Positions 1-10,626 of a stretch of DNA of 64,000 nucleotides are shown here, piece by piece (position 1 is the first letter of the stretch; each line of letters starts with the position of its first letter). The notes beneath the pieces are model-generated. The model did not search any database and was not told the origin of the DNA. It saw nothing but the letters and a program-made list of their open reading frames with translations. Origin of the DNA: Pogona vitticeps (taxonomy: Eukaryota; Chordata; Lepidosauria; Squamata; Agamidae); NCBI RefSeq assembly GCF_051106095.1, contig NC_135787.1:156062001-156126000 (forward strand). The letters run 5' to 3'. A program made the translations under genes and the position numbers.

Positions 1-1837
1 TTGACATCTCTGTGAAATTACATCTATTAGATGCAGACGTTCTTTCATACAGATCACAGCTGTTCCATGTGCAGTTGCCATAGCTGATTGACCATCTTTC
101 TCCATACTTCATAGGTAGACTCATGGAGGATAGACACACAGACCACAGCCAAGGCCTTATTTAAAGCCTCATCAGCCTGGTAGAATCTTACAAAGCTTAA
201 GCTCAGCTGGCTCCTTGCCATGGTAAACTAGTGTAGGACTTTAGAAAGAAATGTATTCATATGGTAGTAAATCTGTGTCCTGATGACTACCCATTTAGTT
301 TATGTAGTCTGCCCAAAGACACTCGAGATTGAAGAACTGTGCCTGCATAAAGGTCTGTCTAGTCTGTTATGCTGTGCACATCAGTGGACAACCTTCATTG
401 AGTTGTCTAATCTTTGTTTAACTCAAACTAAGACTCCTGCTTGGACATGAGCTTATGGTACTGCCACCTTTGAAACAGAACATATTCCAAAGCACTTTTT
501 AATACTGCATAAGACCTTGTTCTGGGGCAAAGGGAGATAAGAGCAAAAAATCTTACTCTGTGTGTGCAGACTTTCACCTGTGCTCAGCTCTTGGTAAGGT
601 TTCACTATGGGGAGAAAGAGCCTCCTGCTTTTGAGTTGCATCTAAGAGACAAGGGAGCATCTTACTTTTAGGAAATGCAAAAGGAGACATTTTGAATTGT
701 CATAGCATTACATGATCCCAACCCTGGAAGGGGCATGTGGTTCCCAGATATTGCTGAGCTGCAGTTCCCATCTGCCATAGTCAGCTGTGAAGGTCTGTTG
801 ACACTTGGATGCCAACATATTCCCCATTTCTTTCTTTGTTAATTTTATATGCTGCCTTTCTTCCAATGATCTCATAGTTCTCCTTTTTCTACTTTGTCCA
901 CAAAGCACCCTTCTGGAAGAGAGTATGTTCCCAAACCAAGGTCACCATGTTAAATTTCATATGCAAGTAGGAATTTGCACCCTGTTCTCCAGAATCTTGG
1001 TACAACAGAAAGGCAGCGTGAACATTAAACAAATATTTTAGCCACTATCCCATGTCTTCTATGCCAAACAGTTGGTAGCTGTGCTCTTGCGTAGTGCTGA
1101 GACCAGCTATCTTCTGACTCAGTTGCTGTCTTCTCCCAGTTAACAAGATCATGGAAGTTCTTGTCCCGTTTAGTCTATGCACAATACTGTAGTTCCCTCT
1201 CCTTCCTGTCCATAGCAGTAGCCATTTGTGGTTGATTTCCAGTTTTCAGAAGGAAGTGGCAAGTTTTGTAAGAACCCTAAATAAGCGTTAACATATATTT
1301 TAAGACTATAGCATTATTTATTTCCTGTTACCTGTGAGTTTTCTTACAAATAGAGAACAATATAATATATAGATACCAGACATTATGTCAGTATTAGAGT
1401 TGGTGTTTCAGCACTTCTCTAAACTGCAAACAGCCAGTTAAGAAACATATTCATCATTTTTGGGAAATGTAACAGTCAATTTTTTAAAAACGTGCCTGCT
1501 AGGAATTCTTGCCATTATGAAGGATAACAAACAGTGAGAAATAAACTTAGAAGTGATAATATATATTATGTCAGAGTGTTGTTATTATTTGATTAATAAA
1601 TTGCTTTTGACTTGGATAGCCACTACTACCGTTCTTATGACATGGTACTGCAGTTTTCGAGGAGCAACAATCCTGGCAGGTGACTTCTCAGCCTGATCCT
1701 AGGCAGAATTGTACATATTCATTGAAATTCATGCATCTAAGTATGTTTAAATTTGCATAGGATTGAAGCCTCAGCTTATGGGAGGTTGTGTCCTGAAAGT
1801 TAGTACCCACATCTTGTTTAACACTAGGTAATGTTAT
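1..1837. other. Intergenic DNA, no gene seen
   Basis: AT-rich unique-looking DNA. The open frames are short, lack recognisable motifs and have no splice context that would make them exons. A weak stretch near 720-790 (text resembling 'ttcccagatattgctgagctgcagttcccat') may be an eroded foldback DNA element of the type common in reptile genomes, but it is too diverged to name. Confidence 0.5.
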
Positions 1838-1925
1838 ATGGGATTCCACATCACCCCTCAACCCTAAAAGAGGGCATCTTATATTCATAATAGATACCTA
1901 TACACAGATTTCCCCTCTTTGGCAG
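1838..1925 (+). repeat. Left arm of an 88-bp inverted pair
   Basis: This segment is the reverse complement of 3000-3087, with one difference by hand alignment (tag versus cag in the middle). The two arms are 1,074 bp apart. The similarity stops sharply at both ends of each arm. The flanks show no clear target duplication, so I cannot say whether these are transposon terminal repeats or two copies of a repeat. Confidence 0.8.
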
Positions 1926-2999
1926 TATAACTCAATGTCTCCAACCCCATGTTGACAGGAACATCCACTACCATAGCATTGACAGAAGAAAGTCCACTAC
2001 CATCTGGGACATTCCACCCACTGTTCTTCTATTTAGAAATTCAGACCAAATTCCTTTTCTTTTTAACATGAATAAACTTTCAGGTCCCTCATTAGGAGAA
2101 AAGCATCCTAAAAATGTAATAAATAAAAGTAAAATAAATACTTTCTCAACAATCTGAAAACAAACTTTCTCTCTGTCTATGAGACATGTCTTCAGATATG
2201 TGTAGATAAATACCATATTCTTAATTCTACCATCTTCAAGCTAAGCATATTAAACTCCTACAAACTTTCCTCACAGAATCTGGTTTTAAGTACTTCCTTC
2301 CACAAATTGGTTAACAGTCCTCTGGGCATATCCTGTTGATATTCTTATTAGACTACCAATGCCCAGCATTCGCAGTGATGCTTGACTATCACAGAGTCAT
2401 ACTTCTGTGTTTGCCAGTGTTCTAGTATTTTTACTCAGTGTTTCTTTACACCTGTGGAAAGCAGCTGTCTTAATGTCCAACATGCTCATCTGACTATCCT
2501 CAGCTTTTCCTTTGCTGTGTATCATGGGTCCCAAGGTAAGATAGTTGCTTTTACCCAATGCTGCCATTACTTTCACCTCACCAACCAATTCTTCTCTATT
2601 GTTGAGAGTTAATTTTAGGATAGTCCTTGCCTCTTTTGCTTTCTGGAACATGAAATTGTTAGAAAGGAAGATCAGGAATTTATCAGGCCTTTCCTTCTTG
2701 GCAGAGCTTAACGTCCAAAAACTAGCATGATTGTGACCACAACAGCTTCATCCACTTCATGAAAAAGACTAGTTTTAATCTGTTTAACTGGGGAATTAAA
2801 TTGTTAATTACATTTTGGAGGACAATTTTAATATGTGTGGAGAGAGAGACTGAGAAATGATACATTTTTTGGTAATTATTGGGTTATTTTAGTTTAGAAA
2901 TTTTGTTAAAATTTAGAAAGTGGTCATAAAGTGCAGTGGATTTTATGTTCATGAAACATTGAGAATGTACTAGCATTGAAATGGCATCAATAGAACAGG
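1926..2999. other. Spacer between the inverted arms, no gene seen
   Basis: About 1.07 kb of AT-rich DNA between the two arms. The short open frames on both strands have no recognisable motif. If the arms are transposon ends, this would be the interior of a non-autonomous element, but nothing in it looks like a transposase. Confidence 0.4.
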
Positions 3000-3087
3000 C
3001 TGCCAAAGAGGGGAAATCTGTGTATAGGTATCTGTTATGAATATAAGATGCCCTCTTTTAGGGTTGAGGGGTGATGTGGAATCCCAT
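3000..3087 (-). repeat. Right arm of the 88-bp inverted pair
   Basis: Mirror copy of 1838-1925 with one mismatch. Such high identity between two arms in otherwise eroded DNA implies recent origin or recent sequence exchange between the arms. Confidence 0.8.
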
Positions 3088-3672
3088 TTAACAAATCTTC
3101 ACTTCTTTACTATTTATAATGCTTCTATTCAACTTTAGATTGTGAGATAATCCAATCTGCATCCAATGGATGTTTAAACTAGAAAGATTTTAAAGACAAA
3201 GAGTGCCCTCTGTGGAGATAATCACAATTACAGCTTCTGAGAAGAAAAAGTAATTAATTGATTTGTATATTACTGTAACATGACAAGATCTGTATCCCAG
3301 TGGTTTCTTCCAATGGCATCTAGTGCAGCATTCTGGAGCAGAGCACCCTCAAGCTGTGTTGAGTCACAATTCCCATAATGTCACTGCCAGCAAAGTCCAG
3401 TATATCTAAGGAGCAGAGGGTTAAGGAAGGCTGCAGTATTAACAATCCAGTTTGTGCATGAGGATAATGCAGCCCACAATCTTTATATGCCTTCCCCTGC
3501 CAATTTAAGGGGCCTCAGGTACTCCTGGGAGCAACAATTCTCCTTTAAAACAAGGCATTGTTCTCATACCTTGTATACATCTTGCTTTACCTCCATTTTT
3601 TTTTTATTTTGAGAAAGATGAATATACTGTATTCAATTTACCTCTTCTACTAAATTTTCTCCATTCCAGTTA
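3088..3672. other. Intergenic DNA, no gene seen
   Basis: No coding signal. A weak stretch around 3300-3430 has text typical of eroded foldback DNA elements ('caattcccataatg') but no clear ends. Confidence 0.4.
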
Positions 3673-4074
3673 CAGTGGTGCCCCGCTTGACGATTACCCC
3701 GCTCCACGACAAAATCGCTTCACGATGAGGTTTTTGCGATCGCTATTGTGATCGCAAAACAATGATTGAACGGGGAAAATCCATTTTACAACGATCAGTT
3801 CCTTGCTTCGGGAACCGATTCTTCCCATTATGACGATCAAAAACAGCTGATTGTCAGGTTTCAAAATGGCCGCCTGCTGTTTTCCGGACCTATTTCCGGA
3901 AGACAGCAACTGAAAATGGCTTCCCCTATGGAGGATCTTCACTGGACGATGAGGTATTTCGCCCACTGGAATGCATTGAACCAGTTTTCAATGCATTTCA
4001 ATGGGTTTTTTTCTTTCGCTTGATGATGATATCGCTTAACAGCTATTTTAACGGAACGGAGCGGAGCACCACTG
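3673..4074. mobile_element. Tigger-like (Tc1/mariner superfamily) non-autonomous DNA element
   Basis: A 402-bp element flanked by TA on both sides (3671-3672 and 4075-4076). It starts CAGTGGTGCCCCGCTTGACG and ends with the inverse of CAGTGGTGCTCCGCTCCG. TA target duplication and CAGTGGTGC termini match the second, clearer element at 60198-60910. It holds no transposase, so it would depend on one supplied elsewhere. GC content and CpG-like words (acgatc, gcgatcgc) exceed those of the flanks. The exact family name is inferred. Confidence 0.8.
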
Positions 4075-4096
4075 TACTTGTTGACCAAACACAAAA

Positions 4097-4181
4097 AGGT
4101 AAAAGGTAAAGGTTTCCCTTGACAATTTGTCCAATTGTGTCTGACTCCAGGCAGCGGTGCTCATCTCTGTTTCCAAAGCCC
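4097..4181 (-). mobile_element. Sauria SINE, 3' end fragment
   Basis: Antisense fragment beginning with the typical repeated 'ggtaaa' terminus (sense: tttacctttacc) followed by text equivalent to the tail half of the full copy at 27198-27535, including 'tgtctgactcca' and 'cggtgctcatc'. The tRNA-like head is missing. Confidence 0.75.
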
Positions 4182-4249
4182 CCTCACCTGAAGCAAGCTA
4201 TCTTTTGACAATATTTAAGAACATATTTATTCTCACAGAATGTTTCCTC

Positions 4250-4250
4250 C

Positions 4251-4309
<59 letters not shown>

Positions 4310-4415
4310 TTTTATTTTATTTTATTTTATTTTACTTTACTTTACTTTACTTTACTTTACTTTACTTTACTTTACTTTACTTTACTTTACTTTACTTTAC
4401 TTTATTTTATTTTTA
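4250..4415. repeat. Compound microsatellite (TTTA)n-(TTTTA)n-(CTTTA)n
   Basis: An uninterrupted run of TTTA units passes into TTTTA and then into about 14 CTTTA units, ending in TTTTA. Open frames of up to 123 codons here only reflect the repeat. A run like this is typical of an expanded A-rich tail of a retroposon on the minus strand. Confidence 0.95.
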
Positions 4416-4829
4416 TATTGCTCATTTGGCTACTAAGGCTACTCTGGGAGGAAATTCCTTATAATCACCAAGAATTGGGGTTGTACATTGTGTTTGTTCA
4501 AGGCTTCTGGATAACACACAGATGGTAGACCTTCTTCCTGTGTTTATTGTGAAGGCCTACAACAACACTTTTAATTGTGTTCTACAGAGAATGTTTACAG
4601 CATTTCCATTATCAGGAGCTCTGATAAGACAGGAAATATGACGATTTGCATTCCTTATAGGTGGGTTTGTGGGGAGCAGAGTTTACCAGCATCCTTATGT
4701 TACTACCACACTTTAGGCCTTGTCCAGATTCAGACCACAATGCCTGAATAGGGCTTAAGTCCGAATCCAACATATTCTAACAACTATTTACAGTACAGTA
4801 TATTCTATATAATATACTGTATATAGTGT

Positions 4830-5071
4830 ATAGCTGGCTAAATAATTCAGTGGTTTAAGTATTTGACTGTGGAGCCAGAGGTTGGGAGTCAGATTCCCCA
4901 TGTGCCTCCTCTGAGTACAGCCAGCCTGTGTGGACTTGGGCAAGGCACACAGTCTCAGGATGCCCCCCAGAAGAAGAGAATGGCAAACCACTTCTGAATA
5001 CCCTCTACCTAGGAAACACTGGAAAAAGTTGCCATAAGTCACAATTGATTTCATGGCACATAATTATTACA
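4830..5071 (+). mobile_element. tRNA-type SINE (family B: GGCTGGATAGCTCAG head)
   Basis: The head reads like a tRNA gene (A-box region 'attcagtggtttaagta', B-box region 'gggagtcagattcccc'). The body has 'cttgggcaagg', 'cccccagaagaagagaatgg' and the 3' end 'gttgccataagtcacaattg' followed by 'ggcacataattatta'. Split copies of the same SINE lie at 43636-46252 and 60174-61099. The 3' end resembles that of the RTE-like LINEs at 10110-10626, suggesting they supplied its reverse transcriptase. Confidence 0.8.
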
Positions 5072-5214
5072 GTGTATGCTGCATATAACATATATTATTG
5101 CTATGCTAACTGTTCCTTAATTCCAGGTCCATCAGAACGTCTCAGTATCAACTGACTACTCAATGGAGGGGGGGGCTCTGCAAAATCTGCACAGACACAC
5201 TCTTTGTGATTACT

Positions 5215-5835
5215 TCATTGTACTGCACTGGAGGCCAAGACCAAGACCATCCACACTCTTGTATTCTCGATCACCAGGTACCGTCAAAGCTGGACAGTAA
5301 AGAAAATTGACTGGGAAAAAAATTAGTTTGAAACGTGGTGCTGGGGAAGAGCTTTGTGGATGCCCTGGATTGCCAGAAAGACAAACAAGTAGGTCCTAGA
5401 GCAAATCAAGCATGAACTATCTCTGGAGGCAAAAATGATGAAAATGAGTCTGTCCTGCTTTGGGCACATGATGAGAAGGAAAGATTCTCTGGAAGAGATG
5501 ATAATGCAGGGAAAAGTTGGAGGCAGCAGGAAAAGACGAAGAGCAAATACGAGATGGATTGACTCCTTTAAAGCAGTGGTCCCCAACCTTGGGCCTCCAG
5601 ATGTTCTTGGACTTCAACTCCCAGAAATCCTGGCCAGCAGAGGTGGTGAAGGTTTCTGGGAGTTGTACTCCAAGAACATCTGGAGGCCCAAGGTTGGGGA
5701 CCACTGCTTTAAAGGACCCACAGGCTTGAGTTTACAGCGACTGAGCAGGGCAGTTGAGGACAGGGCATTTGGAGACCTTCCATTCATAGGGTCTCCATAA
5801 GTCAGAGGTGATTTGACAGCGCATAGTAACAACTG
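5215..5835 (+). mobile_element. RTE-like LINE, 3' end of ORF2, interrupted by a MITE
   Basis: Frames on the + strand give the C-terminal region of an RTE/BovB-type ORF2: 'FGHMMRRKDSLEEMIMQGKV' followed by a Lys/Arg-rich 'RWID' segment, and the 3' end 'gggtctccataagtcagagg' plus 'acagcgcatagtaacaac'. It is 5' truncated and decayed, and is split at 5566-5714 by a foldback hAT element that duplicated eight bases. Related copies lie at 7660, 10110, 19018 and 47620. Confidence 0.75.
5574..5706. mobile_element. Foldback hAT MITE, copy 1
   Basis: A 133-bp element made of two inverted arms of about 58 bp. It begins CAGTGGTCCCCAACCTTGGG and ends with the reverse complement. It is flanked by a perfect 8-bp duplication, CTTTAAAG (5566-5573 and 5707-5714), as expected of the hAT superfamily. 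It has no coding capacity. Related copies are at 29928-30063 and 45457-45594. Confidence 0.92.
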
Positions 5836-7659
5836 GAAATAGATCACAGGATTGCAAGCTTGGTTTCTGGACAAGCTTGAATAAGTTACAAGCTATAATT
5901 CAGTTAGCTTTAACTCGATGTTTCCCAGATATGTTACAATTACAACTTCCATAATCCCAGTTATAATTAATGAGCTTGCTGACTGGAGGTTATTGCTGAA
6001 CACAGCTGGAGTGCACTATATGATGGGAGGCTGCTAGAATTTATGAAATGTACTATTACTGAATATTATGGATTAATTATGTGGAAAGTATGAGACTGTA
6101 GTGAGTCCTAGAATACAATCTTTGGGTAACGGAGGGGATGGAATGCTCAGTCTGTTGCTTTTGTATAACCATGTCAATTTGTTACTTGCTTTCCTAAAAT
6201 AAATGGGGGGGGGGGGGGAATCTATCAAAGTAGGTCATGGATCCCTTGAGTCCTCAGTTTCCTTGTCAAGTATACTAAAAACATTGATCAGAAACACTAT
6301 AAAATATACAGAGTTCTTAAAGTTTTAAAGAGAACACAATTAAATCCAAGAAGAAAATTTAAATTGGCACCATGCCTGAAAGCTTCAAAGTAGCTAATGC
6401 ATTAACTGCTCTCTATAATGTCAGTCATTAGATTATATAAGAGCAGGGCATGTAACTACAGTATTACGACATTTGTTGAGAAGTTCATAGTCTATAACGT
6501 GTGCTACTATTGGCTTCATTACAGTGTCAACTCAAACCGTCTAACTCTGTATAATGACAACATTGAGCTACTGCATGGCCCAACTCCCCTCTGGATTGTT
6601 TGCCTAGCAAGTGCCTTTAACTCTTTAAGAAGCATTCTCTCTCAAAATTTGCCCCTGTGCACACTTGTTAACAGTTCCTCCCTTGCAAATTTATCATAAC
6701 AGGTAATTGAATAGATCTTTTGGCAGCTTGACTGCTACCAAAAATAGCATCTTATTGGATGAGTATCCTCTTCCCATGCAAGGTCTTGCAGGTCATCATG
6801 GGAAGCATCCATAACAAAGGTAAATCTTTCTGGGACCAGCCTGGTCTTGGACTAAATTAGAGATGAATGACTATAGACCTCCAGATGTATTTTGGCCCAC
6901 ATCCTTATAAGCCCTAGCCAGTGCAGACAATGGTGTAGATTATGAGAGCTGTACTCCAGAGAAAAATGGGTGGTCTTGAGACCACGTTTGCCCATCACTG
7001 GTGCTGGTGATTTCTTCTTTTGATTGGGGTGATTGCACAGCATCCTCCTGAAGGCAGCAGACTTGCTGAAAGAATGGAAGGGCTGTTTTCCAATATCTTG
7101 CTGCTGTTCTTCATTCCCCTTGAGCATCTTTCACCTGATGTTGCTGGATGAGCCCTAGCTCTTTCTCAGCTACTACCCCACCACCTGTGTGCAACTTTGA
7201 TTTGAGAAGACAAAAATAAGGTCAACAGAAAAACTACATAGCTTTAATGCTGACAATGAAGACATTAACATAGTAAAATATTTTCTCGGTCCAATCATCA
7301 ACCCAAATGGAGATTGCAGCAAAAAATAAAAAGACTGAGGGGCTGGCTACATGGGAATTGTTCCCACTCTGTAGCCTGCCCGCCCACGGGAATGGTTGAA
7401 ATCACTCTAATAAACACTGACTACACAACATTTCTGTTGGAGTGTTCCCCCATCCCTAATGGGGACCAATCCGTCCCAGACTGGTCTAGGACTGGAGCCT
7501 ACTGTTTATTTGGAATGATTAAGATCGGTCCAAATAAACATTTTAATCACTGTGTAATCAAACCCTTTCATTACTGTGCAATCAAACCCTACCATTCCAA
7601 ATTGTTCCAAAGCGGCCCAGACTATATCACTCCCTGTCACTAATGTAGCTGTATCCTGA
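5836..7659. other. Intergenic DNA with eroded repeats, no gene seen
   Basis: A poly-G run lies at about 6207-6218. At about 6875-6995 a decayed foldback DNA element is suggested by 'cctccagatgta' on one side and 'gagagctgtactccaga' on the other. The 109-codon open frame at 7314-7643 has a near-repeat ('accattccaaattgttcc' type words) but no domain I recognise. Confidence 0.45.
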
Positions 7660-7935
7660 GACTTGGAAGGGCAGCTATGAAAGAAACAGAAAAAAATCCT
7701 TAAGTGTAAAGATGTAATGCTGGAGACCAAGGTCAGGTATAATGCTAAGAAAAGTTGAAATCAACAGGAAGAGAGGAAGCCCAAATAAGAGATGGATTGT
7801 CTCAGTAAAAGAAGCCACAGCCTTCAGTTTGCAAGAACAGAACAGGGCTGTTAATAATAGGATTTTCTGGAGGTCACTGATTTGTAGGTTCAGTGTAAGT
7901 CAGATGCAGCTTGACAGCACATATAACAACAAACC
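7660..7935 (+). mobile_element. RTE-like LINE 3' end with internal deletion
   Basis: Same family as 5215-5835 and 10110-10626. The text jumps from 'accaaggtcagg' to 'tataatgctaagaaaagttg', which are roughly 240 bp apart in the copy at 10110, so this copy lost its middle. It ends 'cttgacagcacatataacaacaa'-like (7908-7932). The translated piece RWIVSVKEATAFSLQEQNR is the characteristic ORF2 tail. Confidence 0.7.
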
Positions 7936-8287
7936 ACTTAAATTTTCCAGAATTATCCAAAGCAACTCTGCATCAATGACTCTGCATCCCATCAATTGTG
8001 GGAAACGTGACTGGTAACTGCTTCACACATACAGTAGCAATGGGAGAAAAATTAAATGGAGGGGAGTAGCCCACCGCACTAGTAGTGTGTCATGGTGGAA
8101 TCCTTGGACTCTACAAGATGTCTGGAGATTCTGCTCTGATGATACCACACCTTAATTTCCCTGCAATAACAAAAATTGTACCATGCAGGATGGAAATAGA
8201 GATGTTCTCACTGCCATACAGGCCCCATATCACATACAGAAGAATGGTGAAGCAACTTAGGCAAGATTTCTGAAGCAACTTGGGCAA

Positions 8288-8541
8288 GAACCTCATGGCG
8301 CAGTGGCTAAACTGCTGTACTGCAGCTAAAATTGTGCTCACAATCTGGGGTTCAATCCCGGGTAGCTGGCTCAAGGTTGACTCAGCCTTCTATCCTTCTG
8401 AGGTCGGTAAAATGAGTACCCAGCTCGCTGTGGGGGCAATGTGTAGCCTGCATAACTAACTTGTAAACTGCCCAGAGAGTGCTTGAAGCGCTATGGGGTG
8501 GTATATACGCAGCACGCTTTGCTTTGCTTTGCTTTGTTTTA
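8288..8541 (+). mobile_element. tRNA-type SINE (family A), GCTTT tail
   Basis: Head 'cctcatggcgcagtggct' (A box) and 'ggggttcaatcccgggtagc' (B box) are clearly tRNA-derived. The body has 'gaggtcggtaaaatgagtac' and ends 'ctatggggtggtatatacgc' followed by a (GCTTT)n tail. The body end resembles the 3' end of L2/CR1-group LINEs such as 61430-63175. Just upstream (8252-8289) 18 bases occur twice in direct order (gaagcaacttaggcaaga and gaagcaacttgggcaaga). Confidence 0.85.
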
Positions 8542-10109
8542 AGCTAATTTTACTCTATACTTTTCTCAAGACTTTTTAGATAACTGACTCATAAAACATC
8601 ATTGGACAGAAGGGGAAAACAGCTGAACTGTTAGTATTGGGTATTTATTCTCTCTTGTTTATATTCCTAGAACGTCAGGAAACAGTGTGAATATTCTGGT
8701 GCACCGCATGTGTCAGTATTTGTTCCTTTGGGCACTGCGTGCAATGAACATTGGAATTTCAACCACCAGCTGCACAAACTAAAAACTAAAAACAAAGAAA
8801 GCCAAAAGAAAGCTATTTCTAGACCATTTGAAGATCCCAGTTCCTGACATGAGAACAACAGCACTTAAATATCAACTGATGCTGAGATAGAGCAAATTGG
8901 TTACATAGAGAATTATTTACACATTATAACTCACAAAACAGCAAGTATTAGTAAGAATGTAGCTACAAAGCAGAAGTTCACACTGGCATTCTTCCTAAAA
9001 AGCCTAGAAACAGCTATTACAATTGTCAATATTTATGACATTCATTGCCTTACTGTCTATTCAAAACCATTCTGGACTGCATTGTTCACAGATAAGCTTT
9101 TGCAATGTTGCAGATGTATAGTCACAGTGTAAGACTGATGTGCCTGTTTTAGCAGTAATAAAACAATAAGGAGGAGGAGTGAAGGATAAATATGGACAAA
9201 GAAGTTATATTCTTATATTCTTATGCTTTAATTCATTTAATGCGTTAATTTATTTTTATGCTTTAATCTCTATAGGATTAGGCAAAGTTCAACCATAAAT
9301 TTTACAGGATTGAAATTTGACTGCGAGAAAGAAATAGCAGCATTCCTATTATGAACTGCCCAAGACTGTCAATAATGTATCATTAGATCTAAGCACAGAA
9401 GAAATATAAAAAAAATGAGCAGGCATGAAAGAGTGCCAGGAATCTTTGGGCATATGAGACCAAGGGAGCTTGGAGAGTTGAAATGACCATGGAAAGCCAG
9501 ACATATATTAGAAATAAGTATATGTTAATGCTGGTGCAAAATTCCTAGAACCAATGTTTTCTGCAGAAATGCATTTATTTTTCTGGTACCTCCCACCATC
9601 TCCAAGAATTTTCCATGACTTGAGTCAATTTCTCTAAAATCATGTCCAGGAGCTTCTTCAGCACCATAGGGTGTAATTTACCAGGCTATGTAGACACTTA
9701 AGCTACTTTAAATTATCAAGGTATTTTCATTGGATCTTCTGACCCATCTTGGGCTTCTCCTTTCTTTGCCCAGGCTAAACTCATTTCCAGAGAGGGAGAC
9801 TGAAACAGAATTGAGCAGTTCTACATTCATCCCCCCCCCCCCAACAGTGAACTAGCTCTCTCTTCATTCTACAAGCAATGGCTTCTTTGTTGTTGTTGCT
9901 GCTACTGCTGTTTTATCATTTCTTGCAAAACTTCACATATTCTGGGATTTAGCCTTTCTAGTAGCACTGTTACAATTTCAGTTGACTTCTTTCAGAATCT
10001 GACTTTTCCGAATTCCCCCTTCTCTTGAACTCTTTTCAAAATGTCTAGCCATAGACTTTAACCAGTTTTCTTCTTTGAAATTTGCTTTCCTAAAGCCCAG
10101 CCAGAAGAA
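8542..10109. other. Intergenic DNA, no gene seen
   Basis: AT-rich. A poly-C run lies at 9831-9842 and a short GTT/GCT triplet run near 9889-9910. No coding or RNA gene signal is visible. Confidence 0.45.
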
Positions 10110-10626
10110 AATTGAGACTAGGAAGAGCAGCAATGAAGGAATTAGAAAATACCGTCAAGTGTAAAAATATGTCACTGGAGAGGAAGACCAAGACCATCTG
10201 AACTCTTGTATTTCCAGTGATAATGTATGCATGTGAAGGCTGGTCAGTTAAGAAAGCTGGCAGGAAAATAATTAATTTGATATGTGGTGCTGGAGGAGAG
10301 CTTTGTGGGCTTTCTGGATTGCCAGAAATAGAAATAAAGATCAAATAAGGCATTGACTGTCTCTGAAGGCAAAAATGTTGAAGCTGAGGATGTCCTACTT
10401 TGGGTATATCATGAGAAGGCAAGATTTAATTGAAAAGAGAATAATGCGATTAAAGGTTGAAGGCAGCAGGAAGCGAGGAAAGCCAAATATGAGATAGATT
10501 GTCTCCCTAAAGGAAGCCACAGGCTTGAGTTTACAAGAGCCGAACAAGGAAGTTGACGCAAGACATTTTGCTCATTCATAGGGTTGCCATGAGTCAGAGG
10601 CAACTTGAAGGCACATAACAACAAAA
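10110..10626 (+). mobile_element. RTE-like LINE, 3' end of ORF2, longest copy
   Basis: Translation in pieces gives an RTE/BovB-type ORF2 end. Near 10270-10320 the text corresponds to a segment that in the family reads approximately 'CGAGGELCGLSGLPEI'. Then follow the 'RMSYFGYIMRRQD' region and the Lys/Arg-rich C-terminus. It ends 'gggttgccatgagtcagagg' and 'ggcacataacaacaaaac' with a CAA-rich tail. It is 5' truncated and interrupted by stops and frameshifts, so it is inactive. Confidence 0.75.

Noticed and set aside
4157-4528. Open frames of 74-123 codons rich in Leu, Phe and Tyr
   Set aside because: They translate the TTTA/TTTTA/CTTTA microsatellite and have no protein meaning.
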